Below, piece after piece: positions 55,419 to 64,000 of a stretch of DNA of 64,000 nucleotides; positions within the stretch are counted from its first letter, which is position 1; each line of letters opens with the position of its first letter. The position numbers and the translations under genes are program-made. The notes beneath the pieces are model-generated. The model searched no databases, was not told the origin of the DNA, and was given only the letters and a program-made list of their open reading frames with translations. This DNA is from Dugong dugon. Taxonomy: Eukaryota > Chordata > Mammalia > Sirenia > Dugongidae. The stretch covers positions 30,398,001 to 30,462,000 of the forward strand of contig CM057465.1 in the NCBI GenBank assembly GCA_030035585.1. Direction: 5' to 3'.

Positions 55419-55932
55419 TATCTTAGTCATCTAGTGCTCTTCTAACAGAAATACCACAAGTGGATGGCTTTAAAAAAGAGAAGTTTATTTTCTCACAGTC
55501 CAGTAGGCTACAAGTCCAAATTCAGGGCATCAACTCCAGGGAAGACTTTCTCTCTCTGTCGGCTCTGGAGGAAGGTCCTTGTGATGCATCAGTCTTCTCT
55601 TGGTCTGGGAGCATCTCAGTGCAAGAATCTCAGGTCCAAAGGACACGCTCTGCTCCCGGCACTGCCCTCTTGGTGGTGTGAGGTTCCCATGTGTCTCTGC
55701 TCGCTTCTCTCTTTTATATCTCAAGAGAGATTGGCTTAAAACACTATCCAATCTTGTATACCTCATCAGTATAACTGCTGCTAATCCATTTTATTATATC
55801 ATAGTGATTGAATTTACAACACATAAGGAAATCACATCAGATTAAAGAATGGTACACAATTATACAATACTGGGAATCATGACCCAGCCAAGTTGACAGA
55901 TATTTTGGGGGAACACAATTCAATCCATTACA
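55419..55932 (-). mobile_element. MaLR-like solo LTR (family X) in RTE, TSD ACCCT
   Basis: TATCTTAGTCATCTAGTGC to ATTCAATCCATTACA, 514 bp (first dinucleotide TA, where TG is usual). Identical 5-bp TSD ACCCT at 55414-55418 and 55933-55937. RTE continues on both sides (GAAGAAGACCCT / ACCCTCAACAAGATGGG). Same orientation and family as 54417. Confidence 0.95.
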
Positions 55933-56884
55933 ACCCTCAACAAGATGGGCTGACACAGTGGCTGCAACAATGGGCTCAAGCATAACAATGATTGTGAGGA
56001 TGATGCAGAACAGGGCAGTGTTAGATTCTATAGTACATAGGGTTGCTATGAGTCAGAACCAACTCGACAGCACCTAACAAAAACAACGACATGACCTATT
56101 CTGTGGTTATCTTGTCAAGGACAATTTCAGAAGAATGTGTAGCTTATTCTGCTTAGTGTAGGAGGATAAGCCAGAACAGGTGTCCCTTAGAAGTATTGCA
56201 CTCTGAGGCTGTCTGACTCAATAGAACTAATAAGCACATCCCCCACATGTGTTGTTGTTTGTTTTATAGGCTGAATGTTGGACTTCAGGAGTGGCTTCAG
56301 TTGTGAGTTAGCAGGGTGTCTAGAGGACATGTACTCAGGGGTTCCTCTAGTCACCATCAGACCAGTAAGTCTGGTCTTCTTTGTGAATTTGAATTTTGTT
56401 CTACATTTTTCTCCCTCTCTGCCCAGGATCCTCAACTGAGATCCCTGCCAGAGTGGTAAGTGGTGGTAGCCAGGCACCATCTAGTTCTTCTGGGCTCAGG
56501 CCAGTGGAGGCTGTGGTTCATGCAGTCCATTGGTCCTTTGGACTAATGTTTTCCTTGTATCTTTGGTTTTCTGCATTCTCCTTTGCTCCGAACAGGATGG
56601 GACCAATAGATATATCTTAGATGGTTGCTTGCAAGCTTTTAAGACACAAGATGCTACTTACCAAAGTAGGATATAGAACATCTTCTTTACGAACTATGTT
56701 ATGCAAATTGACCTAGATGTCCCCTGAGACCATGGTCTCCAGCCCTCAGCCCTTGGCCTCAATGTGTTTGGATACATCTATGAAGCTTCTATGACTTTGT
56801 CTTTGTCAAGTTGTGCTAACTTCTCCTATGTTGTGTGTTGTGTTTCCCTCAACCAAAGTTAACACTTGTCCACTATCTAGTTAG

Positions 56885-57215
56885 TTATTTTCCCTCCTTA
56901 CCCCTGCTCTCCCTCATAACCATCAAAGTTTGCTTTTTTCTGTGTGTAAACCTTTTCTTGGGTTTTTGTAATAGTGGTCTCATACAATTTTTGTCCTTTT
57001 GTCCAATATTTGTCCTTATTTCACTCAGCATAATGGCCTCCAGACACATCCATGTTGTGAGATGTTTCATGGATGTATCATTGATCTTCATCATTGCATT
57101 GTATTCCATTGTGTGTATGTACCATGATTTCTTTATCCATTCATCTGTTGATGGACTCTTAGGTTTTGTTATTTTCTTATTCTTCTTTCTTTTGGTTTGT
57201 TCTATCACTCTTTTA
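56885..57215 (-). pseudogene. L1 ORF2 C-terminal end, remnant
   Basis: The 107-codon minus frame contains PSTDEWIKKSWYIHTMEYNA and TTWMCLEAIMLSEIRTNIGQ, the conserved last part of the L1 ORF2 protein. It is open to its end, but the rest of ORF2 upstream is absent because the L1 is 5'-truncated at about 57225. It belongs to the young L1 3' end. Confidence 0.9.
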
Positions 57216-57469
57216 CTAGCTTCTTGATTTCAAAGTTTAGCTTATAGAGATCTTATTTTTTGATAAAGCACTAAAAGCTTTACATTTCTCTCAAAATATC
57301 TCTTTAGATGCATCTCATATATTTGGTGTGTAGTTTCTTTACATTGTCATTTAACTCTAAGTATTTCATAATTTCACTTATGAGTTCCTTTTGGAGACCC
57401 AGAACTAGGGGTCCCTACTCTAAGATCCTAAGACATCACCCAAACAGTACCTTGTATAAGGTTTACTAG

Positions 57470-57511
57470 GGAAGCTGTCACTATAAGTCCGAATCAACTC
57501 AACAACAACAG
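57470..57511 (+). repeat. RTE/AfroSINE 3' tail fragment
   Basis: GTCACTATAAGTCCGAATCA then ACTCAACAACAACAGG is the shared RTE/AfroSINE terminus, an extremely 5'-truncated insertion of about 40 bp. Confidence 0.75.
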
Positions 57512-57523
57512 GTTGGGCTGTTG

Positions 57524-57925
57524 GTAGGGAAGCTGTAACAAAATACCACAAACTGGGTCGCTTAAAACAACAGAAATTTATTCTATCTTTGTTCTGGAGG
57601 CTAGATGTACAAAATCAAGATGTCAGTAGGACTATGTGCTCTTTGAAAGCTTTAGGAGAAACTTCTCTGCTCTCTTTCTAGCTTCTGGTGTTTGCTGACA
57701 ATCTTTGGTGTCCCTTGGCTTATAGGCACAGCACTCCAATCTCTGCCTACATTATCACATGGTGTTCTCCCTGATTGTGTGTCTTTCCAAATCTCTCAAG
57801 AGGACTCAAATCATTGGATCATGTCCCAAGTATAACTTCCTCTTAATAAATTACATCTGTAAGACCCTATTCCTAAGTGACATCATAATATGAAGTTCCT
57901 GAGACATACCTTTTGCAGGAATGCT
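57524..57925 (-). mobile_element. MLT1-type MaLR LTR, minus
   Basis: AGCTGTAACAAAATACCACA, CTGGGTCGCTTAAAACAAC, TTGTTCTGGAGGCTAGATG, CCCTTGGCTTATAGGCACAG, TCTGTAAGACCCTATTCC and AGTGACATCATAATATGAAG. The right (5') end is diverged or truncated. Confidence 0.82.
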
Positions 57926-58589
57926 AACTCAGTACACATCTTTTGTTTTAGAAATCTAAACCCAACTCCAAGGAATCCTTTATCCAAGCTTCTAGGTTGT
58001 AATAATCACAACGTCTTTCTTCCAGCCTTTGGGATGCTAGGTTCTATTTGCAATTTCCTTCTTGTATTCATAGAGCCGATCTTACTGATATTCAAAATTT
58101 AAATGTGTCGGCTGCAGAATTACAATATAAGTTGAATTCCCAACCTTGTCTAGTCTCATATGTGAAATTTAGAGCAATTAATTGGGAGGAAATGTGACCC
58201 TGAGACAATGGCAATATCTGTGTGGACTCAAGTGATGCTGAGAATGCTGAAATTTCTAATCACTGTGGGGCTTCTTTGTAAAGGGAAGCAGCCTGTCCTC
58301 TCAAATTTAAGGAAGCCAACTTTTCTTGTTTGAAACTTGTGTAGTATCACTTGAGGACAACTGTTTTGTGAAGGTATGCTTAGTCTGCTCAAAATGTACT
58401 ACAAAAACCCTTTATTTTTGCTTCAAGATCTATAACTAAGGTTATGACTTAGTGTGTTCCAGGGGAGAGGTAAAAGTCACATATGAGAGGAAATAACTTT
58501 TACTCAAAAATACACTGCAAAATTTTGCTAAATTATGTTAGCTGAAACCCGGGAAATATGTGTGTAAATGGACTCTGCATCTTTTTAAA
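57926..58589. other. Unassigned, possibly old ERVL internal remnant
   Basis: Moderately GC-balanced sequence (GGGAGGAAATGTGACCCTG, GGACTCAAGTGATGCTGAG) that loosely recalls MaLR internal regions next to the LTR at 57524, but I cannot confirm it. No reading frame. Confidence 0.25.
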
Positions 58590-58720
58590 AAAAAAAATTA
58601 TTGTACTTTACCTGAAGGTTTACAGAACAAATATTTTCTCATTAAACAGTCAGTACACATATTGTTTTATGACATCGTTAACCATCTCAAGACGTGTCAA
58701 CACTCTCCCTACTGGAACCT
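58590..58720 (-). mobile_element. L1 3'UTR terminal fragment, minus
   Basis: GTACTTTACCTGAAGGTTTAC and CTCATTAAACAGTCAGTACAC repeat the start of the L1 3' end found at 58968 (GTACCTTAGAAGAAGGTTTAC). About 130 bp of an independent insertion. Confidence 0.75.
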
Positions 58721-58721
58721 G

Positions 58722-58947
58722 GAGGACTTTTTTTTTGGTGAAAATATACATAGCCAAAGTTACACCACTTCAAAAATTTCTACATGTACAATTCAGTGAC
58801 ATCAATTACATTATTCCAGTTGTGCTGCTATTCTCACTATCCTTTTCCAAATTATTCCATCACCATTGTCTTCAACTCACTGCCCCCTAGGCTTCCCATC
58901 AAACCTTTTGAGTTGCTGTTGTCAATTTGATCTCACATTATACAAAG
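58722..58947 (-). mobile_element. L1 3'UTR fragment, second 3'UTR type, minus
   Basis: GGTGAAAATATACATAGCC and CTTCAAAAATTTCTACATG match the 3'UTR type at 53690 (GTGAAAGTATACAGCAC, CAAAAATTTCTACACAAAT), not that of the adjacent L1. Preceded by a T run (poly-A of the element). Confidence 0.75.
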
Positions 58948-59829
58948 ATAATTCTTTCTTTCTTTTTTTTGTACCTTAGAAGAAGGTTTACGGAACAAAT
59001 AGTTTCTCATTAAATGGTTAGTACACATATTGCCCTATGACAATTGTTAACAAGCCCACGACATGTCAGTGGTGTCCCTTCTCAACCTTGGGTTTCCTAT
59101 CACGAGTTTTCCTGTCCCCTCTTGTCTTCTAGTCCTTGTCCCTGAACTTCTGTGCCTCATTAGTCCCATTTTGTTTTATGGGGCTGTCCAATCCCCAGCT
59201 GAATGGTGAACCTTGCAGGTGACTTCACTGCTGAGCTATAAGGGTGTCCAGGGGCCATACTCTTGGGGTTTCTCCAGTCTCTGTCAGGCCAGGAAATCTG
59301 GTCTTTTTTTTTTGTGAGTTAGAATTTTGTTCTACATCCTTCTCCAGCTCTGTCTAGGATCCTTTGTTGTGATCCTGGTAAGAGCAGTCAGGGTAACAGG
59401 CATCATCTAGTTGTACCAGACTCAGTCTGGTGGAGGTCATGGTAGCTGTAGTCCATTAGTCCTTTGGACTAATCTTTTCCTTGTATCCTGTTCTCTTCAT
59501 TCTCCCTTGCTTCCTAAGGAGTGAGACCAGTGGAGTGTATTAGATGGCTGCTCACAGGCTTTTAAAACCCCAGATGCTACTCACCAAGGTAGAATGTAGA
59601 ACATTGTCTTTATAAACTGTGTTATGATAATTAAGCTAGATGTTCCCTGACACCATGGTCCCCATAGCCCTCTGCCCAGCAATTCAAACCCTCAGGGTGT
59701 TTGGATGTGTCTAATGAGCTCCGTGACCTTTCCTTGTACAAGTTGTGCTGGCTTCCGCAGTATTGTGTACTGTCTTACCTTTCACCAAAGTTACCACTTA
59801 TCTATTGTCTATGTAGTTCCTTCCCCCTC

Positions 59830-62800
59830 CAATCCCTTGTAACCAACAAAGATTATTTCTTTTTGTGTGTAAACTTTTACATGAGTTTTTACCCTAGAGG
59901 TCTCGTACAATATTTGTTCTTCTGTGACTGACTTATTTCACTCAGCATGATGTCCTCCAGTTTGATCCATGTTATTAGATGCTTCACAGATTCATCATTG
60001 TTCTTTATTGTTGCATACTACACCATTGTGTGTATGTTATAGTTTGTTTATCCATTCATCTGTTGATGGGCATCTAGATGGTTTCCATCTTTTTGCTAAT
60101 GTCAACAGTGCTGCAATGAATATGGGCGTGCATATATTCATGTGACAGCTTTTATTTCTCTAGGATATATCCCTAGGAGTGGGATTGCTGGATCATATGG
60201 TATTTCTAGTTCTAGCTTTCTAAGCAAGCACCATATCGTTTTCCAAAATGGTTGTATCATTTTGCATTCCCACCAGCAGTGCATAAGAGTTCCAACCTCC
60301 CCGTAGCCTCTCCAACATTTGTTACTTCTAGTGTTTTTGATTCGTGCCAGTAATGCCAGGGTGAGATGGTATCTCATTGTGGTTTTAATTGGCATTTCTC
60401 TAATGGCTAGTGATCGCGAGCATTCTCTCATGTATTTGTTGGCCTCTTGAATGTCTTCTTTGGTTAAGTGTCTGTTCATTTCCATTGCCCATTTTTCAGT
60501 TGGATTATTCATCTTCTTGTAGAGGTGTTGGATTTTCTTGTAGATTTTAGAGATTAGACCTTTGTCTGACTTGTACTGTCCAAAATTTTTTTCCTGGTCC
60601 ATAGGTTCTTTTTTTACTCTTTTGGTAAAGTCTTTTGAAGAGCATAAGTGTCCAATTTTTAGAAGATCCCAGTAATCTAGCTTATCTTCTAGGGTTTGTG
60701 TGTTGTTGGTTATGGTTTGTATCCTGTTAACGCCATGTATTAGGGCTTCTAGTGTTGATCCTATTTTTTCTTCTATGAACTTTATAGTTTTTGGCTTTAT
60801 ATTTGGATCTTTGATCCATTTTGAATTAGTTTTTGTGTATGGTGTGAGGTATGAGACCTGTTTCATTTTTTTGCAGATGGACATCCAGTTTTGCCAGCAC
60901 CATTTGTTAAAAAGACTGTCTTTTCCCCATCTGATGGACTTTGGGCCCTCGTCAAAGATCAGGTAACTGTAGGTGGATGGATTTACATCTGGGTTCTCAA
61001 TTCTGTTCCATTGGTCAATGTATCTGTCGCTGTACTAATACCAGGCTGTTTTGACTACTGTAGCTATATAGCGGGTTCTGAGGTTAGGTAGTGTGAGTCC
61101 TCCAACTTTATTCTTCTTCAGTAGAGCTTTACTTATCTGGGGCTTTTTCTCTTTCCATATAAAGTTAATGTTTAGTTTTTCCATCTCTTTAAAGAATGTT
61201 GTTGGTATTTGGATCGGGATTGCATTGTATTTGTAAATTGCTTTAGGTAGAATTGTTATTTTCCCAATGTTGAGTCTACCTATCCATGAGCATGGTATGT
61301 TTTCCATTTATGTAGATCCCTTTGGGTTTCTTGCAGTAGTGTTTTGTAGTTTTCTTTGTGTAGGTCTTTTACATTACTGGTTAGATTTACTCCTAAGCAT
61401 TTAATATTTTTAGGGGCTATTATAAATCGTATGGTTTACCTGATTTCTTTTTCATTGTTCTCTTTATTGGTGTATAGGAATCCAACTGATTTTTTTATGT
61501 TAATCTTGTATCCTGCTACTCTGCTGAATCTTTCTTGTTATGGTTCTGTTCAGATTTTCAACATCACCTTGTGGTAGTTTGGGTAGGTAGTGTGTTTCTA
61601 GAAATGTATCCATTTCCTCTAAGTTTTCAAATTTGTTGGAGAATAGTTTTTCTTAATACTCTGTTATAGTCCTTTCTATTTCTGTTGTGGCTGTTTTAAT
61701 TGTCCCCCATTTCATTTCTTATTTGGTATACTTGCATCCTCTCCTGTTTTTGTTTTGTCAGTCTGGTTAGTGGTTAGTTTATTTTGTTGATCCCAGCAAA
61801 GACAAACTTTTGGTTTTGTTTATTCTTTCTATTGTTTTCGTATTCTCTATTTCATTCATTTCTGCTCTGATCTTTATTATTTCCTTTCTTCTAGCAGCTG
61901 TAGGCTTTTTTTGCTGTTCTCTTTCCATTTGTTCAAATTCTGTAGTTAATGTTTTAATTTTGTCCCTTTCTTCTTTTTTGATGTGTGCATCTATTACTAT
62001 AAATTGTCCTCTGAGGACTGCTTTTGCTGTGTCACAAAGGTTTTGGTATGACGTGTTTTCATTCTTGTTTGATTCTAGGAATTTTTTGAGTCCATCTCTG
62101 ATTTCCTTTATTACCCAGTGATGTATACACAGGGTGTTATTCAGTTTCCATGTAATTGGGTTTTTTTCCTTACTCTTTCTCTTGTTAATTTCTACCTTGA
62201 TGGTGTTGTGGTTGGAGAAGATACTTTGTATTATCTCAACAGTTTGGATCTTGTTGAGGATTGCTCTGTGGCCTAATATGTGGTCTATTCTGGAGAAGGT
62301 TCCATGTGCCTTGGAAAAGAATGTGTACTTTGTAGCTATTAGGCGGAGTATTCTGTATATGTCTATGAGGTCAAGTTGGCTGAATGTGCCCTTGAGGTCT
62401 TCTGTATTTTGTTGAGTTTCTTTGTAGATGTTCTGTCCTTTACCGAGAGTGGTGTGTTGAAGTCTCCTACTATTATTGTGGAACTGTCAGTTTCTTTTCA
62501 GTGCTGTCAAAGTTTGTTTTATGTATTTTGAAGCCCTGTCATTGGGTGCATAGATGTTTATTATGGTTATGTCTCCATGACGGATCGTCCCCTTAATCAG
62601 TATATAGTGTCCTTCTTTGTCTTTTATGGTGGATTTTGCTTCAAAGTCTTTTTTGTCTAAGATTAGTATTGCCATTCCTGCTCTTTTTTGGTAGTTGTTT
62701 GCTTGGTATATTTTTTTCCATCCTTTGATTTTTAATAAATTTACATCTTTGTTTCTAAGGTGTTTCTCTTGTAGACAGCATATTGATGAATCATGTTTTT

Positions 62801-62893
62801 TATCCATTCTGTCACTCTCTATCTCTTTACGGGTGCATTTACGCCATTTACATTCAGTGTAATTATTGATACGTGTGAGTTTATTGCTGTCAT
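59830..62893 (-). pseudogene. L1 ORF2 (endonuclease-RT) with internal deletion
   Basis: Met codon at 62893 followed by SIITLNVNG. The endonuclease continues in another frame after a 1-base loss in an A run (KHDSSICCLQEKHLRNKDVN, then DKEGHYILIKGTIRHGDITI and NIYAPNDRASKYIKQ near 62515). A GAAAATCTGAAC block near 61545 then joins directly to the segment after the active site (CAGGATACAAG, near 61515), so about 0.8-0.9 kb with the FADD region is missing. Further on are [20 protein letters not shown] (61300), [21 protein letters not shown] (61100) and a 248-codon C-terminal frame (60138-60884). In the Cys motif, CWRGYGEVGTLMHCWWEC, the second Cys is Tyr. Not functional. Confidence 0.93.
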
Positions 62894-62902
62894 TTTGTAG
62901 TG

Positions 62903-62931
62903 TTTTTTTTTTTTTTTTTTTTTTTTTTTTT
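62903..62931. repeat. Poly-T (poly-A on L1 strand) in L1 inter-ORF linker
   Basis: 29 consecutive T bases just upstream of the ORF2 start on the minus strand. It explains the artefactual lysine run in the minus ORF at 62487-63092. Confidence 0.95.
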
Positions 62932-63337
62932 GTGGTGCTGATGTTTTCTTTGTTCCTCTTACTCTCCTGTGCTGAATTTCTTTTGTTTATGGATTTTTTT
63001 TCCATTTCTTTTGTTTTTGTAGGTTTTGTTTTTACTGAGACTTTATGTTTTTCTTCTGTATTTTGATGAGTAGGTTTGTTAACTTTCTTCATGGTTCCCT
63101 TGAAATATACCCTTATCTTCCCAGGTTGGAACCAGTCTATTATTAGTTGGTATCACCTTGCCTTCCTCTTCATTAGAAGGTTCTATACCTGCACCATTTA
63201 TTCCCTCTTTTCTTTTTCTGATGCTGTTGTCATTTACAGATTAGCCTCTCTGGTTCCCTATTGTGATTGTTTTGGTTTTTGATAGTCCTTAAGAGTACAT
63301 TTCCTAGGTTGGTGTCTGGCTAGTACAGTCTTGTGTC

Positions 63338-63999
63338 CTAGATTCTGCCTGTGGTCTGATGTTGTTTGTTCTCAGATTGAAGGACTCCCTTTAATAATTC
63401 TTATAAGTTTGGTTTGATTTTTGCATAGTCCCTTAATCTCTGTTTATCTGGAAATGACCTAATTTTACCATCATATTTGAACCAGAGTTTGCTGGATATA
63501 TTATTCTTGGCTGGCAATATTTTTCTTTCAAGGTTTTATATATGTCATCCCATTGCTTTCTTGCCTGCATGGTTTCTTTCGAATACTCCAGGGTTAGTCT
63601 TATTGTTTCTCCTCTGTATGTGTCTTTTTGTTTTTCTCCAGTTGCTCTCAGGATTCCTTATTTGTCTTTGGTTTTAGTGTATGTGATTATGGTATGCCTT
63701 GGTGATTTTCTTTTGGCATCTATCCTATATGGGGTTCGTTCAGCTTCCTGGATGTTCAGGTTTTCATCTTTCATGATATTGGGGAAGTTTTCTGTCAGCA
63801 ATTCTTCAATGATCCTCTCTGTGTTTTCTGTTTTCTACCCCTGTTCTGGAACTTCAATCACTCACAGATTTTTGCTTTTGATAGTATCCCACATAATTCT
63901 TAGGGTTTCTTCATTCTTTTTTCTGTTTTTTCATCAAACAGATTTGTAGCCAAGTGTTTGCCTTCAATGTCCCTGAACCTGTCTCCATATGACACTGTG
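63338..63999 (-). pseudogene. L1 ORF1 (RNA-binding chaperone), C-terminal part, broken
   Basis: Translating the minus strand gives segments typical of the ORF1 RRM and C-terminal domain: ENFPNIMKDENLNIQEAERT, PRHTIITYTKTKDK, then after a stop GILRATGEKQKDTYRGETIR, LTLEYSKETMQARKQWDDIY and KTLKEKYCQPRIYPAN. At least three stops and one frameshift occur before the likely terminal stop at 63338-63340. The N-terminal coiled coil lies outside the window. In life, ORF1 proteins bind L1 RNA as trimers. Confidence 0.85.
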
Positions 64000-64000
64000 C

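Larger units (their letters stand above)
54280..56090 (+). mobile_element. 5'-truncated RTE with perfect 13-bp TSD
   Basis: Begins CTTGCTGAAAGTGAAGAGG in the RT domain just after the active site, ends CAGCACCTAACAAAAACAACG. TSD ATGACCTATTCTG at 54267-54279 and 56091-56103 is identical. A short local duplication (GTGAAGAGG / TGAAGAGGAAG) lies near 54291-54325. Own sequence is about 0.76 kb once the two inserted LTRs are removed. Confidence 0.95.
53908..56220 (-). mobile_element. ERV solo LTR, minus, interrupted by RTE
   Basis: Starts TGCCAGGTGGAAACCCC and ends GTCTGACTCA, with ATAT (53904-53907) and ATAG (56221-56224) outside, consistent with a 4-bp TSD. Own sequence is 53908-54279 plus 56104-56220, about 489 bp. 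AATAAA lies on the minus strand at 53994-53999. CpG-containing and little decayed, so fairly recent. Family not recognised. Confidence 0.75.
53650..57225 (-). mobile_element. Young elephant-type L1 3' end, minus, interrupted
   Basis: 3'UTR block 53650-53907 (TTTCAGGTGAAAGTATACAG, CACAAATTACTTTGTGACAT, GGTGTTGCCCATTTGG) resumes at 56221 (AACTAATAAGCACATC, GTGTTGTTGTTTGTTTTATAG), then CTTTGGACTAATGTTTTCC and AGACCATGGTCTCCAGCC as in the L1 at 58948, then the ORF2 end. The gap is an ERV LTR with its own insertions. Confidence 0.85.
53460..57430 (-). mobile_element. Old L1M (outer level of the nest)
   Basis: 57230-57425 (AGCTTATAGAGATCTTATTTT, TGCATCTCATATATTTGGTG, TATTTCATAATTTCACTTAT) is antisense old-L1 ORF2. 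The left flank 53460-53645 is T-rich antisense sequence of the same general kind. Everything between is a later insertion. The left part is a tentative match. Confidence 0.4.
58948..63999 (-). mobile_element. Young elephant-type L1 LINE, minus, runs off the window
   Basis: Poly-A is represented by CTTTCTTTCTTTTTTTT (58948-58970). Then come the 3'UTR (58970-59830), ORF2 (to 62893), a linker with a 29-base poly-A, and ORF1 (63338 onwards, cut by the window edge). Divergence is low, but ORF2 lacks the RT core (see next entries), so the copy is dead. It may extend to a 5'UTR beyond the window. Confidence 0.93.

Noticed and set aside
54456..55845. Recurrent 70-94 codon ORFs (36366, 54456, 55460) as a conserved small protein
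   Set aside because: They recur because they are copies of one LTR family. They lie in the LTR, two different frames are open, and starts are not conserved as signals.
53908..56220. A provirus between the two LTRs at 54417 and 55419
   Set aside because: The sequence between them is RTE, both LTRs have their own different TSDs, and no gag, pol or env sequence is present.
60138..60884. 248-codon ORF as a functional zinc-finger-like protein
   Set aside because: It is the C-terminal part of L1 ORF2, and the Cys motif lacks one Cys.
62487..63092. 201-codon ORF as a host nuclease gene
   Set aside because: It is L1 endonuclease joined through an out-of-frame poly-A linker. A frameshift separates it from the true ORF2 start at 62893.
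1..63999. CRISPR array, operon or bacterial-type system
   Set aside because: No regularly spaced repeats, no ribosome binding sites and no dense coding. The repeat content is clearly mammalian.

Overview
This is a stretch of mammalian nuclear DNA, AT-rich and almost entirely made of interspersed repeats. No intact host gene is visible: long ORFs are absent, and every recognisable coding remnant belongs to a retrotransposon. The repeat content points to an afrotherian, most probably an elephant. The dominant SINE is the tRNA-like AfroSINE (head like GGAGCCCTGGTGGCG, tail like GAATCGACTCGACGGCAACG). The partner LINE is an RTE/BovB-like element whose 3' end (GGGTCGCTATGAGTCGGAA, CAACAACAA tail) is shared with the SINEs. 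The young L1 3'UTR type is the one I associate with elephant. Genus cannot be settled from sequence alone; manatee or hyrax remain possible.

Layout. 0-14 kb: scattered AfroSINEs, a palindromic TA-flanked element, an inverted and rearranged RTE/ERVL-LTR cluster (3.3-6.3 kb), an old L1M broken by a SINE and an ERV LTR (6.3-8.3 kb), and a full-length RTE on the minus strand (10.4-14.0 kb) that landed in an AfroSINE and was later hit by a compact ERV LTR. 14-19 kb: seven or so AfroSINEs, an L2 and an internally deleted RTE derivative. 19.3-25.9 kb: an old hAT-like DNA transposon split by a 6.2-kb L1M, which was itself invaded by two LTRs, SINEs, a polyadenylated retrocopy and an RTE. 26-40 kb: MIR, L2, MaLR LTRs, a GC-rich TIR-bounded element and long unique AT-rich stretches. 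40-53 kb: SINE pairs, a microsatellite, RTE fragments including a clear twin-priming inversion, and unique DNA. 53-57.5 kb: a nest four to five levels deep (L1M > young L1 > ERV LTR > RTE > two solo LTRs). 58.6-64 kb: a minus-strand young L1 with ORF1 and ORF2 remnants that runs off the window edge.

The elements act on each other rather than forming a pathway. RTE and L1 supply the copying machinery, AfroSINEs share the RTE tail and L1-style poly(A) marks the retrocopy. Exact target-site duplications (TSDs) let the order of insertions be read directly. I found no operon, CRISPR array, tRNA gene, rRNA gene or new gene system. The most unusual items are the palindromic 180-220 bp TA-flanked elements, the GC-rich 757-bp TIR element, the unidentified retrocopy and the multi-level nest. 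Family names (AfroSINE, RTE, L1M, MIR, L2, MLT1, MLT2) are from recognition, not from a database search, and edges without a stated TSD are approximate.
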